Shown here: piece after piece, positions 27,862-37,301 of the stretch
How positions within the stretch are numbered: position 1 is the stretch's first letter
How the letters are laid out: each line of letters opens with the position of its first letter
Assembly: GCF_001029105.3 (NCBI RefSeq)
Contig: NZ_CP011807.3
Coordinates: 1,426,001-1,490,000, forward strand
Length of the DNA stretch: 64,000 nucleotides
DNA from: Pandoraea faecigallinarum
GTDB lineage: Bacteria; Pseudomonadota; Gammaproteobacteria; Burkholderiales; Burkholderiaceae
Direction of reading: 5' to 3'
Program-made: the position numbers and the translations under genes
The notes under the pieces: model-generated
Database searches by the model: none
What the model was told of the DNA's origin: nothing
What the model saw: the letters and a program-made list of their open reading frames with translations, nothing else

Positions 27862-28716
27862 TCACGCCTTGGGCGGTGTGCCGCCGAGTTTCATACCAAG
27901 ACCACGCAGGAAGACGCGGATGCCGTCCATCTTGCCCAGTTGAGGGCGGCGACGGAAGACATCGTAGTCCGCGGCCTCGATCATGTCGAGAATGCGCAGG
28001 CCACCGTGCACCACGCAGCATAGCTCAAGCCCGAAGCGGCCCGGCACGCGGTTGGCGAGCGGTGCGCCGCGCAGCATCATCCTGCGTGCGAAGTCGACCT
28101 CGTGGCGCATGAGGGCGCGCCAGTTGTCGTCGTACTTCTGCGCGCCGATGTCGGCGTCGGTCACGCCGAAGCGGGCCATGTCGTCCTGCGGCAGGTAGAC
28201 GCGCGCCTTGCGCCAGTCGACTTCCACGTCCTGCCAGAAGTTGATCAGTTGCAGGGCCGAGCAGATGTCGTCCGAGCACGCGATGTTCTCGGGCGTGTCG
28301 AGCTTGAACAGGCCGAGCATGATGCGCCCGACCGGATCGGCGGAGCGTCGCGTGTAGTCGCGCAACTCGGCAAAGGTGGCGTAGCGCTTTTTCTCGATGT
28401 CCTGATCGAAGGCCGAGAGCAGGTCGGAGAACGGTTGCACCGGCAACCGATGCCCGGCGATCACCCGCGCAAGGGCGGCGAAGAGCGGCTTGTCGGGTGA
28501 CGTTGGCCGGCCGGCGGCAATCTTGTCGAGTTCGGCCTGATAGGCGGCCAGCCCGGCGTGGCGTTCGGCGTTGGTGGCGTCGCCCTCGTCGGCAATGTCG
28601 TCGGCCGTGCGCGCGAAGTTGTAGATCACGCCTACCGGCGCGCGCATTTCGCGCGGCAGCAGGACACTGGCGACCGGGAAGTTCTCGTAGTGCTCGATCT
28701 TGGCGTCGGAAGTCAT
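27862..28716 (-). CDS. hpnC: Squalene synthase component HpnC
   Basis: A 284-residue member of the trans-isoprenyl diphosphate synthase (squalene/phytoene synthase) family. With HpnD and HpnE it makes squalene from farnesyl diphosphate in hopanoid-producing bacteria; HpnC is the step that turns presqualene diphosphate into hydroxysqualene. The substrate-binding Asp motifs are ARTADDIADEGD and NFWQDVEVDWRKARVYLP. The ATG at 28716 is preferred to 28764 because it opens the conserved HYENFPVAS segment. Unlike many loci where hpnC directly precedes hpnD, here it is divergent from hpnD across 226 bp. That gap holds a GTATACT promoter-like box and a CAGAA/TTCTG dyad at 28885-28896. Confidence 0.88.
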   Translation of the reverse strand: MTSDAKIEHYENFPVASVLLPREMRAPVGVIYNFARTADDIADEGDATNAERHAGLAAYQAELDKIAAGRPTSPDKPLFAALARVIAGHRLPVQPFSDLLSAFDQDIEKKRYATFAELRDYTRRSADPVGRIMLGLFKLDTPENIACSDDICSALQLINFWQDVEVDWRKARVYLPQDDMARFGVTDADIGAQKYDDNWRALMRHEVDFARRMMLRGAPLANRVPGRFGLELCCVVHGGLRILDMIEAADYDVFRRRPQLGKMDGIRVFLRGLGMKLGGTPPKA

Positions 28717-28942
28717 CAGGCGGATGAGGCAAAGGAAGGCAATGCCGCCCGGATGACGGGTCACGGATACCGGGACACCGCGAAGCGAACCCCGGGGCGG
28801 CGCTGAGTGCCCCGAGATTCTATGTCATCGTCCCGCATCCTGTCGGGAAAGTCGTGCCAATCCCCGGTATACTTCTGCCTTTGTCAGAATTTTCTGGCTT
28901 TTTTGCATTGTCACCCTGTTCCCCTGTACGACGAGGAGCCTC

Positions 28943-29791
28943 GTGAGCGTCGCCGAACCGATCGAAATTTCGCCTGAGCAAAGCAGCGCACGCGTGGCGT
29001 CGGGCAGCAGTTTCTATGCTGCCATGCGCATTCTGCCGCCCGCGCAGCGCGAAGGCATGTTCGAGATCTACGCCTTTTGCCGCGCGGTGGACGATATCGC
29101 CGACGACGGCGACGACACGTCGGCGAACCGCATGGCGCGTCTGGCCGTATGGCGGCGCGATCTGGCCGATCTGTACGACGGCCGCGCGGCGCCGTCGCTC
29201 GCGAACCTGGCCCGCGTCGTCAAGCAGTTCGGCCTGAAGCACGAGGACTTCCTCGCCGTCATCGAAGGCATGGAGATGGATGCCTGCGGCCCCATCGTCG
29301 CCCCGGACCTTTCCACGCTCGATCTGTATTGCGATCGCGTCGCGAGCGCCGTCGGGCGTTTGTCCGTCAAGGTGTTCGGCATGCCGGAGCAGGAGGGCAT
29401 CGATCTGTCGTATCACCTCGGCCGTGCGCTCCAGTTGACCAATATTTTGCGCGACATCGACGAAGATGCCGGGATTGCGCGTGTCTATCTGCCGCGTGAG
29501 ACGCTGGCGGACGCCGGGATTGTGAACGTCACGCCCGAGGCGGTCGCCGCCGCCGATCTCGACCGCGCGTGTGCGCCGCTCGTGGCGCAGGCGCGCGAGC
29601 ATTACGCCCGTGCGCGCGCGATCATGGCGCGCCACCCGCGCCGTGTGGTCGTTGCCCCGGCGGTGATGGCAAAGGCCTACGGTGCGATTCTCGACAAACT
29701 GATTGCGCGCGGCTTTGCCGTGCCACGCGAGCGCGTGCGGGTTCCGCGCTGGCGTCTCATTCTGATGCTGCTGCGGCAGATGATTCTCTGA
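28943..29791 (+). CDS. hpnD: Presqualene diphosphate synthase HpnD
   Basis: A 282-residue squalene/phytoene-synthase-family enzyme that condenses two farnesyl diphosphates to presqualene diphosphate. The two Asp-rich motifs are CRAVDDIADDGDD and LTNILRDIDEDAGIARVYLP. Translation starts at a GTG (28943) preceded by GAGGAG at 28933-28938, which fixes the start. The stop overlaps the hpnE ATG by one base (TGATG), so the two are coupled. It leads the rightward hopanoid operon hpnD-hpnE-shc-hpnG. Confidence 0.9.
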   Translation: MSVAEPIEISPEQSSARVASGSSFYAAMRILPPAQREGMFEIYAFCRAVDDIADDGDDTSANRMARLAVWRRDLADLYDGRAAPSLANLARVVKQFGLKHEDFLAVIEGMEMDACGPIVAPDLSTLDLYCDRVASAVGRLSVKVFGMPEQEGIDLSYHLGRALQLTNILRDIDEDAGIARVYLPRETLADAGIVNVTPEAVAAADLDRACAPLVAQAREHYARARAIMARHPRRVVVAPAVMAKAYGAILDKLIARGFAVPRERVRVPRWRLILMLLRQMIL

Positions 29792-31035
29792 TGGCGGGCA
29801 CGGTTCACGTCATCGGCGCGGGCCTCGCGGGGCTGGCTGCCGCGGTCCGGCTCGCCACGCGCGGTGTGGCCGTCGTGCTGCATGAAGCGGCGCCGCAAGC
29901 GGGCGGACGTTGCCGTTCGTACTTCGACCGGCAACTGAACGCCGTCATCGATAACGGCAATCATCTGGTGCTCTCGGGCAATTCGACGATGCGCGAGTTC
30001 ACGCGCCTCATCGGCTCGGAACACACGCTCACCGGCCCGGGGCGCGCGGAGTTCGCCTTCGTGGATCTCGAGAGCGACGAGCGCTGGACGGTGCGCCTGT
30101 CGGAAGGGCGTCTGCCCTGGTGGATCTTCGACAAGCGCGCGCGCGTGCCGGGTACGAAGTGGTCGGACTATCTGTCGCTCGCGCCGCTGCTGCGTGCCGG
30201 TCCGCACGCCACGATGACCGACGCCATGCATTGCCCGCCCGCGCTGTACAAGCGGCTGATCCATCCGCTGTTTCTCGCGGTGCTCAATGCCGATCCGGCC
30301 GAAGGCTCGGCGCAGATGGCCGGTGCCGTGATTCGCGAGACGCTGGTGCCTGGCGGCAAGGCCTGCCATCCGCTGATCGCAAGCGAAGGTCTCGACGTGA
30401 CGTTCGTGACGCCTGCGCTGGCCTATCTGGAAGCGAAGGGCGCGCGCGTAATGATGCAGCACCGCGTGCGGGCGCTGCATTACGCCGCCGATGACAGCCG
30501 CGTCGAAGCGATCGATTTCGGCGATGGGCCCCAGGCGCTGGCCGCGGACGATGCCGTCGTGCTTGCGGTGCCGCCGAACGTGGCGGCGTCGCTGGTGCCG
30601 GGTCTGACGACGCCGGACGAATACCGCGCCATCGTCAACGCGCATTATCAAGTGGCGCCGCCGCCGGGCTGCCCGCCGATGATCGGCGTGGTGAACGGCG
30701 TGAGCGACTGGATCTTCGCGTTCGACACACGTCTGTCGGTCACGATCAGCGGCGCGGACCATCTGCTCGACGAATCGCGGGAATCGCTCGCGATGCGCAT
30801 CTGGGAAGAGGTCGCGAAGGCCTGCAAGATTGCGTCCACACCGATGCCGGTGTGGCAATTGGTGCGCGAGAAGCGCGCCACGTTTGCGGCGACGCCCGCG
30901 CAGGACCGGCGCCGCCCGGGGGCGAAGACACGCTGGCGTAACCTCGTGCTCGCCGGGGATTGGACGGCCACGGGGCTGCCCGCCACCATTGAAGGCGCGC
31001 TGCGCAGCGGGAACCGGGCTGCCGACCTGCTGTGA
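29791..31035 (+). CDS. hpnE: Hydroxysqualene dehydroxylase HpnE (FAD-dependent)
   Basis: A 414-residue flavoprotein of the amine-oxidase/desaturase fold that reduces hydroxysqualene to squalene. The Rossmann motif VIGAGLAGLAAAVRLA is at residues 7-22, and the C-terminal FAD segment reads LVLAGDWTATGLPATIEGAL. The ATG at 29791 shares one base with the hpnD stop; a longer frame back to 29569 runs inside hpnD and is rejected. The length is normal for HpnE. With hpnC and hpnD present, the three-enzyme squalene route is complete. Confidence 0.9.
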   Translation: MAGTVHVIGAGLAGLAAAVRLATRGVAVVLHEAAPQAGGRCRSYFDRQLNAVIDNGNHLVLSGNSTMREFTRLIGSEHTLTGPGRAEFAFVDLESDERWTVRLSEGRLPWWIFDKRARVPGTKWSDYLSLAPLLRAGPHATMTDAMHCPPALYKRLIHPLFLAVLNADPAEGSAQMAGAVIRETLVPGGKACHPLIASEGLDVTFVTPALAYLEAKGARVMMQHRVRALHYAADDSRVEAIDFGDGPQALAADDAVVLAVPPNVAASLVPGLTTPDEYRAIVNAHYQVAPPPGCPPMIGVVNGVSDWIFAFDTRLSVTISGADHLLDESRESLAMRIWEEVAKACKIASTPMPVWQLVREKRATFAATPAQDRRRPGAKTRWRNLVLAGDWTATGLPATIEGALRSGNRAADLL

Positions 31036-31127
31036 ACGCTGCGGCGAATGCCGCCGTCATTGCCGCTACACATGTTTAACCGGCGCGTACCGCGCCGCTC
31101 TATCGCCTTTGGATAGGCAAGAACGCC

Positions 31128-33209
31128 ATGGATACGATACGCGAGGCTTCCGACAAGGAAGCGCGACGCACGGCCACTGCCACGGCCGTGGACCTCAAAC
31201 TGCACACCGAACTCGCGCAAAAGGTGAGTACCGCGATGGCCACGCAGACGCTGGAGACCGGCATCGAACGCTCGATCGCCGCACTGCTCGACCTACAACA
31301 TGACGACGGCCACTGGCTTTTCGAACTGGAAGCCGACGCGACGATCCCGGCCGAGTATGTGTTGCTGCGCCACCACCTGGGCGAGAAGGTCGATGCCGAA
31401 CTCGAAGCGAAAGTTGCCGCGTATTTGCGCCGCATTCAGGGCGAGCATGGCGGCTGGCCGCTGTTCTACAACGGCAAGTTCGACATGAGTGCGAGCGTGA
31501 AGGCGTACTTCGCGCTCAAGATGATCGGCGATCCGGTCGACGCCCCGCACATGGTGCGCGCCCGCGAGGCGATCCTCTCGCGCGGCGGTGCGCAGAACGC
31601 GAACGTCTTCACGCGTATCCTGCTCGCGCTGTACGGCGTGCTGGAGTGGAAGGCCGTGCCGATGATGCCCGTCGAGATCATGCTGCTGCCGCAGTGGTTC
31701 CCGTTCCACCTCTCGAAGGTGTCGTACTGGGCACGCACGGTGATCGTGCCGTTGCTCGTGTTGCAGGCCAGACGCCCGCGTGCGCGCAACCCGAAGGGCA
31801 TCGGCATCGACGAATTGTTCATCGGCAGCCCCAAGGATGTCGGTCCGCCCAGACGCGCGCCACATCAGAGCCGCTTCTGGTTCACGTTCTTCTCGGGCGT
31901 CGATCATGTGCTGCGCGCCCTCGATCCGTTTTTCCCGAAGAAGCTGCGCGAAAAGTCGATCAGGCGCGCTGTCGAGTTCGTGGAGGAGCGTCTGAACGGC
32001 GAAGACGGCCTGGGCGCCATCTATCCGGCCATGGCCAACGCCGTCATGATGTACGACGTGCTCGGCTATCCCGAAGATCATCCGAGCCGTGCCATTGCGC
32101 GCCGGTCGGTCGAGAAGCTGGTGACGCCGGCCGATCATGAAACGTACGTGCAGCCATGCCTGTCGCCGGTGTGGGACACCGCACTGTCGGCGCATGCGCT
32201 GCTGGAGACGGGCGACAAGCGCGCCATCGAACTGGCGGGCAAGGGCCTCGAATGGCTGATTCCGTTGCAGATTCTGGACGTGAGGGGCGACTGGATTTCC
32301 CGGCGCCCGAACGTGCGTCCCGGGGGCTGGGCGTTCCAGTTCGCCAACCCGCACTATCCGGACGTGGACGACACGGCGGTCGTCGCCATGGCGATGGATC
32401 GCTACGAAAAGCTCGCCGGCAAGTTCGAGAATCTCAAGATCGACGGGGCCGACCCGAAGACCCATGCGATGCGCTACGCCATCGACCGGGGAACGGAATG
32501 GGTGATCGGCATGCAGAGCAGTAATGGCGGCTGGGGCGCATTCGAGCCCGAGAACACCCATCTGTATCTGAACAGCATCCCGTTCTCGGACCATGGGGCG
32601 CTGCTCGATCCGCCGACGGTCGACGTCTCCGCACGCTGCCTGTCGATGCTGGCGCAATTGCCGCAGTCGCCCGAGCGCAAGGCGTCGGCCGATCTGGCGT
32701 TGAAGTACATTCTCGACGATCAGGAGGCCGACGGCAGCTGGTATGGCCGCTGGGGCATGAATTTCGTGTACGGCACGTGGTCGGCGATGTGCGGTCTCGC
32801 CGCGGCGGGTATTTTGCCCGAGCACCCGGCGATGGCGCGTGCCGCGCAGTGGCTCATCTCGATCCAGAATGCCGATGGCGGCTGGGGCGAAGACGGCGAG
32901 AGCTACAAGCTCGAATACAAGGGCTACGAAGCGGCGCCGAGCACGTCGTCGCAAACGGCGTGGGCGCTGCTGGGGCTGATGGCCGCAGGCAAGGCCGAAC
33001 ACCCGGCGGTCAGGCGAGGCGTCGACTACCTGCTCAATACACAGAACGATGAAGGTCTGTGGGACGAGGAACGCTACACGGCGACGGGCTTCCCGCGTGT
33101 GTTCTATCTTCGCTACCACGGCTATCGCAAGTTTTTCCCGCTGTGGGCGCTCGCGCGCTACCGCAACCTGACCGTGCGCAACGATTGCCCGGTGCCGTGC
33201 GGGATGTAA
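31128..33209 (+). CDS. shc: Squalene-hopene cyclase
   Basis: A 693-residue cyclase that folds squalene into hopene or hopanol at the inner membrane. The catalytic acid motif DVDD lies at residues 412-415 (in PDVDDTAVVAMAMDRY). Several QW repeats are visible, such as QNADGGWGED and QEADGSWYGRW. The length is within the family range. A GGATAGG-like site precedes the ATG at 31128. It follows hpnE by 92 bp and precedes hpnG by 11 bp on one strand. Confidence 0.93.
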   Translation: MDTIREASDKEARRTATATAVDLKLHTELAQKVSTAMATQTLETGIERSIAALLDLQHDDGHWLFELEADATIPAEYVLLRHHLGEKVDAELEAKVAAYLRRIQGEHGGWPLFYNGKFDMSASVKAYFALKMIGDPVDAPHMVRAREAILSRGGAQNANVFTRILLALYGVLEWKAVPMMPVEIMLLPQWFPFHLSKVSYWARTVIVPLLVLQARRPRARNPKGIGIDELFIGSPKDVGPPRRAPHQSRFWFTFFSGVDHVLRALDPFFPKKLREKSIRRAVEFVEERLNGEDGLGAIYPAMANAVMMYDVLGYPEDHPSRAIARRSVEKLVTPADHETYVQPCLSPVWDTALSAHALLETGDKRAIELAGKGLEWLIPLQILDVRGDWISRRPNVRPGGWAFQFANPHYPDVDDTAVVAMAMDRYEKLAGKFENLKIDGADPKTHAMRYAIDRGTEWVIGMQSSNGGWGAFEPENTHLYLNSIPFSDHGALLDPPTVDVSARCLSMLAQLPQSPERKASADLALKYILDDQEADGSWYGRWGMNFVYGTWSAMCGLAAAGILPEHPAMARAAQWLISIQNADGGWGEDGESYKLEYKGYEAAPSTSSQTAWALLGLMAAGKAEHPAVRRGVDYLLNTQNDEGLWDEERYTATGFPRVFYLRYHGYRKFFPLWALARYRNLTVRNDCPVPCGM

Positions 33210-33220
33210 CAAGGAAGTGC

Positions 33221-33916
33221 ATGAGCCCGCCCATCATCGTCGTGACCGGTATGCCGTTCGAGGCGCGTATTGCCAAGGGCGACGGCGTGCACGTCGTCTG
33301 TGCGCAGAATCACACACTTGCCGATGCACTGGAGGCGGCGATTGCCCGTGAAGGCGCACGCGGTCTCGTGAGTTTCGGCACGGCAGGCGGCCTGATTCCC
33401 GGCGTGAAACCGGGCCAGTGGGTCGTTGCGCACACGGTGCTCGACATGCCGCAGCAGGCGCGTGAGTGCGCAACGTCGCTCGCGTGGGCGGATGCACTGC
33501 GCCGCGCGATGCCGGGGGCGCTGCTTGCCGATGTGGCGGGAGTGAGCGCCCCCGTGGTGAGCGCCGGTGACAAGGCGGCGTTGTTCCGCGAGAGCGGGGC
33601 GGCGGCGGCGGATATGGAGTCGCATATCGTCGCTCGCGTGGCGCAGGCACATGGTTTGCCGTTCGTGGTCGCGCGCGTGGTGATCGACCCGGCGGAGCGC
33701 TCGCTCCCGCCGGCGGCGCTCGCCGGCATGCGCAGCGATGGCTCGACCGACATTCTCGGTGTACTGCGCTCGCTCGCGGGCAATCCGCTTCAGTTGCCTG
33801 CGTTGCTGCGCGTGGGACAAGACGCCGGCCGCGCACGGCAAGCGATGAAGCATGGCCGTCGAATCGTTTCGCTCGAACTCGGCGATGGGTTCGGGGCGAG
33901 GGCCGTGGGAATCTGA
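33221..33916 (+). CDS. hpnG: Hopanoid-associated phosphorylase HpnG
   Basis: A 231-residue protein of the nucleoside phosphorylase fold. HpnG removes adenine from adenosylhopane on the way to ribosylhopane and the bacteriohopanetetrol series. Family features include SFGTAGGLIPGVKPGQWVVA near residue 47 and AAAADMESHIVARVAQ near residue 127. The ATG at 33221 has AAGGAAG 4-10 bp before it; the longer frame from 33059 lies inside shc and is rejected. It ends the rightward operon and converges on hpnB with a 45-bp gap that shows no clear terminator. Confidence 0.88.
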   Translation: MSPPIIVVTGMPFEARIAKGDGVHVVCAQNHTLADALEAAIAREGARGLVSFGTAGGLIPGVKPGQWVVAHTVLDMPQQARECATSLAWADALRRAMPGALLADVAGVSAPVVSAGDKAALFRESGAAAADMESHIVARVAQAHGLPFVVARVVIDPAERSLPPAALAGMRSDGSTDILGVLRSLAGNPLQLPALLRVGQDAGRARQAMKHGRRIVSLELGDGFGARAVGI

Positions 33917-33961
33917 GCGTCGCGTCGATCGTTTCGGTGTTTCGTGAAGGGCAGTGACGGC

Positions 33962-35164
33962 TCAAACGTCCGGCGACTGTTGCCCGCGCGCCTGCGCACG
34001 ACCTTTCCACATGCCGCCGCGACCGCGCCAGTGTTGCAGCGCCGAGTCGAACGTGAAGACGGTGTAGAGCGCGGCGACGAGCGGCAGCATCGGGCCGAAA
34101 CTCGACGGCTGATGATAGAAGCGCAGCATCGGCAGATACGAAATCGTCATGGCGATCCACGCGAACAGGCCCAGCCACTGGCCGATGCCTGACCCGAAGA
34201 TCGTCATGACCGGCGGCACGATGAACGTGAGCAGCAACGAGACGATCGTGCTCGTGAGCAACACCGGTGAGTACTGCAACTGCGCGTACGCCGTGCGCGA
34301 CACCATCTTGCGGATCTCGCCGAGGTTGTCGTACGGACGCATGCTGACCGCACGCTCCGTCAGTCCCAGCCAGATCGGCCCTTGCTTCTTGAGCATGCGT
34401 CCCATCGCGCAATCGTCGATGATTTCATCGCGAATCGCTTCGATGCCGCCACCCGCTTCGAGCGACGCCCGATGAATCAGCATGCACCCGCCGGCGGCGG
34501 CGGCCATCTTCTTCTTCGGATCGTTGACCCATGAGAAGGGGTAGAGCATCTGGAAGAACAGCACGAAGGCCGGGATCAGCGTGCGCTCGAACCACGCCGT
34601 GCAGCGCAGTTTCGCCATGAGCGAGACGAGCACGCGGTTTTCGCCCGTTGCCCGCGTGACCAGGCGGCGCACGTTCTCGGGCGAATGCGCGATGTCCGCA
34701 TCGGTGTGCAGAAGGTATTCGGGCGCGACACCGTCGTCGTTCGTCGACGGATCGCTGGCGAACGCCACCCCCTGGCGCACCGCCCACATCTTGCCGGTCC
34801 AGCCACGAGGCAGTGGTTGGCCGCTCAGCACGTCGACGCGGCGCGTCAGGCCATCAGCGGCGGCGCGCGCCGCAGCGTCGCGCGCGAGGTCGGCCGTGCC
34901 GTCGCTGCTCTGATCGTCCACGACGACGATACGCAGGCGTCCCGGGTAGTCCTGACGGCAGAGCGACTCCACGACCTGACCGATCGATTCGGCTTCGTTA
35001 CGTGCAGGGATGACAACGGCCACAGGCGGCCAGAGCGCCGGTGCGGGCAGACGGTCTTCGTCCAGATCGTCGCGCTCGCGTGCGCGCCAGAAGCCGCCTT
35101 GCGAGCTGAGCAGATAGATCCAGATGGCCAGCGACAGGCCGGCGATCCAGGCCAAAACAGTCAT
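33962..35164 (-). CDS. hpnB: Hopanoid-associated glycosyltransferase HpnB
   Basis: A 400-residue family 2 glycosyltransferase with an N-terminal membrane segment and about three C-terminal ones. The nucleotide-sugar fold shows VVIPARNEAESIGQVVESL, the DDQSSDG segment and the acidic metal site HTDADIAHSP. HpnB is conserved in hopanoid clusters, but its acceptor is not firmly known. The ATG at 35164 overlaps the end of hpnA by 4 bp (ATGA), showing coupling. A longer open frame to 36373 is a chance extension antisense-free but out of frame within hpnA, and is not used. Confidence 0.88.
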   Translation of the reverse strand: MTVLAWIAGLSLAIWIYLLSSQGGFWRARERDDLDEDRLPAPALWPPVAVVIPARNEAESIGQVVESLCRQDYPGRLRIVVVDDQSSDGTADLARDAAARAAADGLTRRVDVLSGQPLPRGWTGKMWAVRQGVAFASDPSTNDDGVAPEYLLHTDADIAHSPENVRRLVTRATGENRVLVSLMAKLRCTAWFERTLIPAFVLFFQMLYPFSWVNDPKKKMAAAAGGCMLIHRASLEAGGGIEAIRDEIIDDCAMGRMLKKQGPIWLGLTERAVSMRPYDNLGEIRKMVSRTAYAQLQYSPVLLTSTIVSLLLTFIVPPVMTIFGSGIGQWLGLFAWIAMTISYLPMLRFYHQPSSFGPMLPLVAALYTVFTFDSALQHWRGRGGMWKGRAQARGQQSPDV

Positions 35165-36156
35165 GAGAGGTATCCGGCAGAACCAAACCAGGTGAGCGCG
35201 TCGCGCAGACCCTCGGGATAGGCGCGGGCGGCGTAACCCAGCTCGCGCTTTGCCTTCTCCGAGGAGAAGAACATGTGATAACGCGACATCTTCAGGCCAT
35301 CGACCGTCACGAACGGCTCTTTGCCTGTGAAGCGCGCCACGCCTTGCGCCGCCATCGCGAGCGGATAGAGGGGCCAGCGCGGCAACGCCACTTTCGGTGC
35401 CTTGCGCCCGACCATGCCGGCGATGCTCGCGAGCATGTCGCGCAGCAGGACATCGTCGCCGCCGAGAATGTAGCGCTCGCCTACACGGCCGCGCTCCAGC
35501 GCCAGCAAGTGGCCTTCGGCGCAATCGTCGACGTGCACGAGATTCAGGCCCGTATCGACGAACGCGGGAATCTTGCCTTGCGCCGCCTCGACGATGATGC
35601 GCCCGGTCGGCGTCGGCTTGATGTCGCGCGGCCCGATGGGCGTGGACGGGTTGACGATGACCGCGGGCAGACCGTCGTTGGCGATCATGCGCTCGACCAG
35701 ACGCTCGGCCGCGACCTTGCTGCGCTTGTACACGCCGATGGTCGTGGCTTCTTCGTTCGGGGAGGTTTCGTCCACGGGGCCGGTGGCGTCGTGCACCCGC
35801 AGCGTGGCAACGCTGCTCGTGTACACCACACGCTCCACGCCTGCCCGCAGCGCGGCTTCCATTACCGTGCGCGTGCCGTCGATATTGGCCCGCATGATGT
35901 CGTTGGGATCTTTTGCCCAGAGGCGATAGTCGGCGGCGACATGGAGCAGGGCGTCCATGCCGGTGAGCGCGCGCCGCATCGAGTCGGCGTCGCGCATGTC
36001 GCCTTCCACGACCTCGACAGGCAGGTCGGCGAGGTTCGCGCGGGGGCTGGTGCCACGCACCAGCAGGCGAACCTCGTGACCGCGCGCGAGCGCCGTACGT
36101 GCTACCGCAGAACCGACGAACCCGGAGGCGCCGGTGACCAGCACTCGCGACGGCAT
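35161..36156 (-). CDS. hpnA: Hopanoid-associated sugar epimerase HpnA
   Basis: A 331-residue extended short-chain dehydrogenase/epimerase. The NAD motif VLVTGASGFVGSAVARTAL is at residues 5-23, and the catalytic YKRSK (Y and K three apart) is near residue 142. The match to HpnA is along the whole length, including the C-terminal FFSSEKAKRELGYAARAYPEGL. HpnA is thought to act on the sugar part of hopanoid side chains. Its start follows the hpnH stop directly, and its stop overlaps hpnB, so hpnH-hpnA-hpnB form one message with ispH upstream. Confidence 0.88.
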   Translation of the reverse strand: MPSRVLVTGASGFVGSAVARTALARGHEVRLLVRGTSPRANLADLPVEVVEGDMRDADSMRRALTGMDALLHVAADYRLWAKDPNDIMRANIDGTRTVMEAALRAGVERVVYTSSVATLRVHDATGPVDETSPNEEATTIGVYKRSKVAAERLVERMIANDGLPAVIVNPSTPIGPRDIKPTPTGRIIVEAAQGKIPAFVDTGLNLVHVDDCAEGHLLALERGRVGERYILGGDDVLLRDMLASIAGMVGRKAPKVALPRWPLYPLAMAAQGVARFTGKEPFVTVDGLKMSRYHMFFSSEKAKRELGYAARAYPEGLRDALTWFGSAGYLS

Positions 36157-37278
36157 TTACGCCTTGGCCCGGCGCAGTTCGTCGAGCTTGATCTCGACGT
36201 GCTTGGAGAATACGAACTCGGCAGGACGCTGCTTGGCGAACGAGATGTCGTCGGCCATTTTGCCTTCGGTCCGAACGCCCTTGATCGCCACACCCAGTGC
36301 ACGCAGCGGATGCGAGATCGTCTCGTTCACGGCCGTGGCTTCGAAGCCACTGTGCACCATGCAGTCGGCGCACTTCTCATAGTTGCCCACACCGTACTTG
36401 TCCCAGTCGGTGGTGTTCATCAGCTCCGTATACGTCTTGGCATAGCCTTCGCCGAGCAGGTAGCACGGACGCTGCCAGCCGAACACGGTACGCGTCGGGT
36501 TGCCCCATGGCGTGCAGTGGTAAGAACGGTTGCCGGCGAGGAAGTCAAGGAACAGGCTCGACTGGCTGAACGTCCATTTCTTGCCGCCATTGCCGCGCTT
36601 GAGAATGTCGCGGAACAGTTGCTTGGTCTTCGAACGGTTCAGGAAGTGCTGCTGGTCCGGCGCGCGCTCGTAGGCATAGCCCGGCGAGACGGTAATGCCG
36701 TCGAGGCCCAGATCCTTCGTCGAATCGAAGAACCTGGCGACCTTTTCCGGATCGGCGTTGTTGAACAGCGTGCAGTTGATGTTCACACGGAAGCCGCGCG
36801 ACTTCGCCAGCTTGATGGCGGCCACGGCGCGGTCGTACACACCTTCCTGCGACACGGCGGCGTCGTGCATTTCACGGTCGCCGTCGAGGTGGATCGACCA
36901 GACGAAGAACGGGCTCGGCTCGTAGTCGTCGATCTTCTTCTCGAGCAGCAGCGCGTTCGTGCACAGATAGACGAACTTCTTGCGCGCGATAATGCCCTTG
37001 ACGATCTGCGGCATTTCCTTGTGCAGCAGCGGCTCGCCCCCGGCGATCGAGACCACCGGCGCGCCGCATTCGTCCACGGCGTCGAGCGACTCCTGGAGCG
37101 AGACGCGCTGGTTCAGGATCGGATCCGGATAGTCGATCTTGCCGCAGCCCGAGCAGGCGAGGTTGCAGCGAAAGAGCGGTTCGAGCATCAGCACCAGCGG
37201 GTAGCGCTTGACGCCCTTGAAGCGTTGCTTCATCAGATAGGCGCCAACATACGCCTGTTGCAGGAAGGGGATGGCCAA
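36157..37278 (-). CDS. hpnH: Adenosyl-hopene transferase HpnH (radical SAM)
   Basis: A 373-residue radical SAM enzyme that joins the 5'-deoxyadenosyl radical to hopene, giving adenosylhopane, the first side-chain step. The cluster Cys are C38, C42 and C45 (CNLACSGC). A C-terminal Cys pair is in KCADCMVHSGFEA. The start is a TTG at 37278: the protein then begins AIPFLQQAYVGAYLMKQ after the initiator Met, as in other HpnH proteins, and AGGAG sits 7-11 bp upstream. The longer frame to 37509 runs back into ispH and is rejected. It lies 23 bp after ispH. Confidence 0.92.
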   Translation of the reverse strand: MAIPFLQQAYVGAYLMKQRFKGVKRYPLVLMLEPLFRCNLACSGCGKIDYPDPILNQRVSLQESLDAVDECGAPVVSIAGGEPLLHKEMPQIVKGIIARKKFVYLCTNALLLEKKIDDYEPSPFFVWSIHLDGDREMHDAAVSQEGVYDRAVAAIKLAKSRGFRVNINCTLFNNADPEKVARFFDSTKDLGLDGITVSPGYAYERAPDQQHFLNRSKTKQLFRDILKRGNGGKKWTFSQSSLFLDFLAGNRSYHCTPWGNPTRTVFGWQRPCYLLGEGYAKTYTELMNTTDWDKYGVGNYEKCADCMVHSGFEATAVNETISHPLRALGVAIKGVRTEGKMADDISFAKQRPAEFVFSKHVEIKLDELRRAKA

Positions 37279-37301
37279 GTTCGGCTCCTGTTCGTATAGC
37301 G

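Noticed and set aside
31293..33212. 639-codon frame antisense to squalene-hopene cyclase
   Set aside because: Composition of a shadow frame; the plus strand carries the DxDD and QW motifs.
33962..36373. 803-codon open frame covering hpnB and running through hpnA
   Set aside because: Only 33962-35164 is hpnB-like. Upstream of that the frame is Arg/Ala-rich shadow of hpnA in another frame, and hpnB has its own ATG overlapping the hpnA stop.
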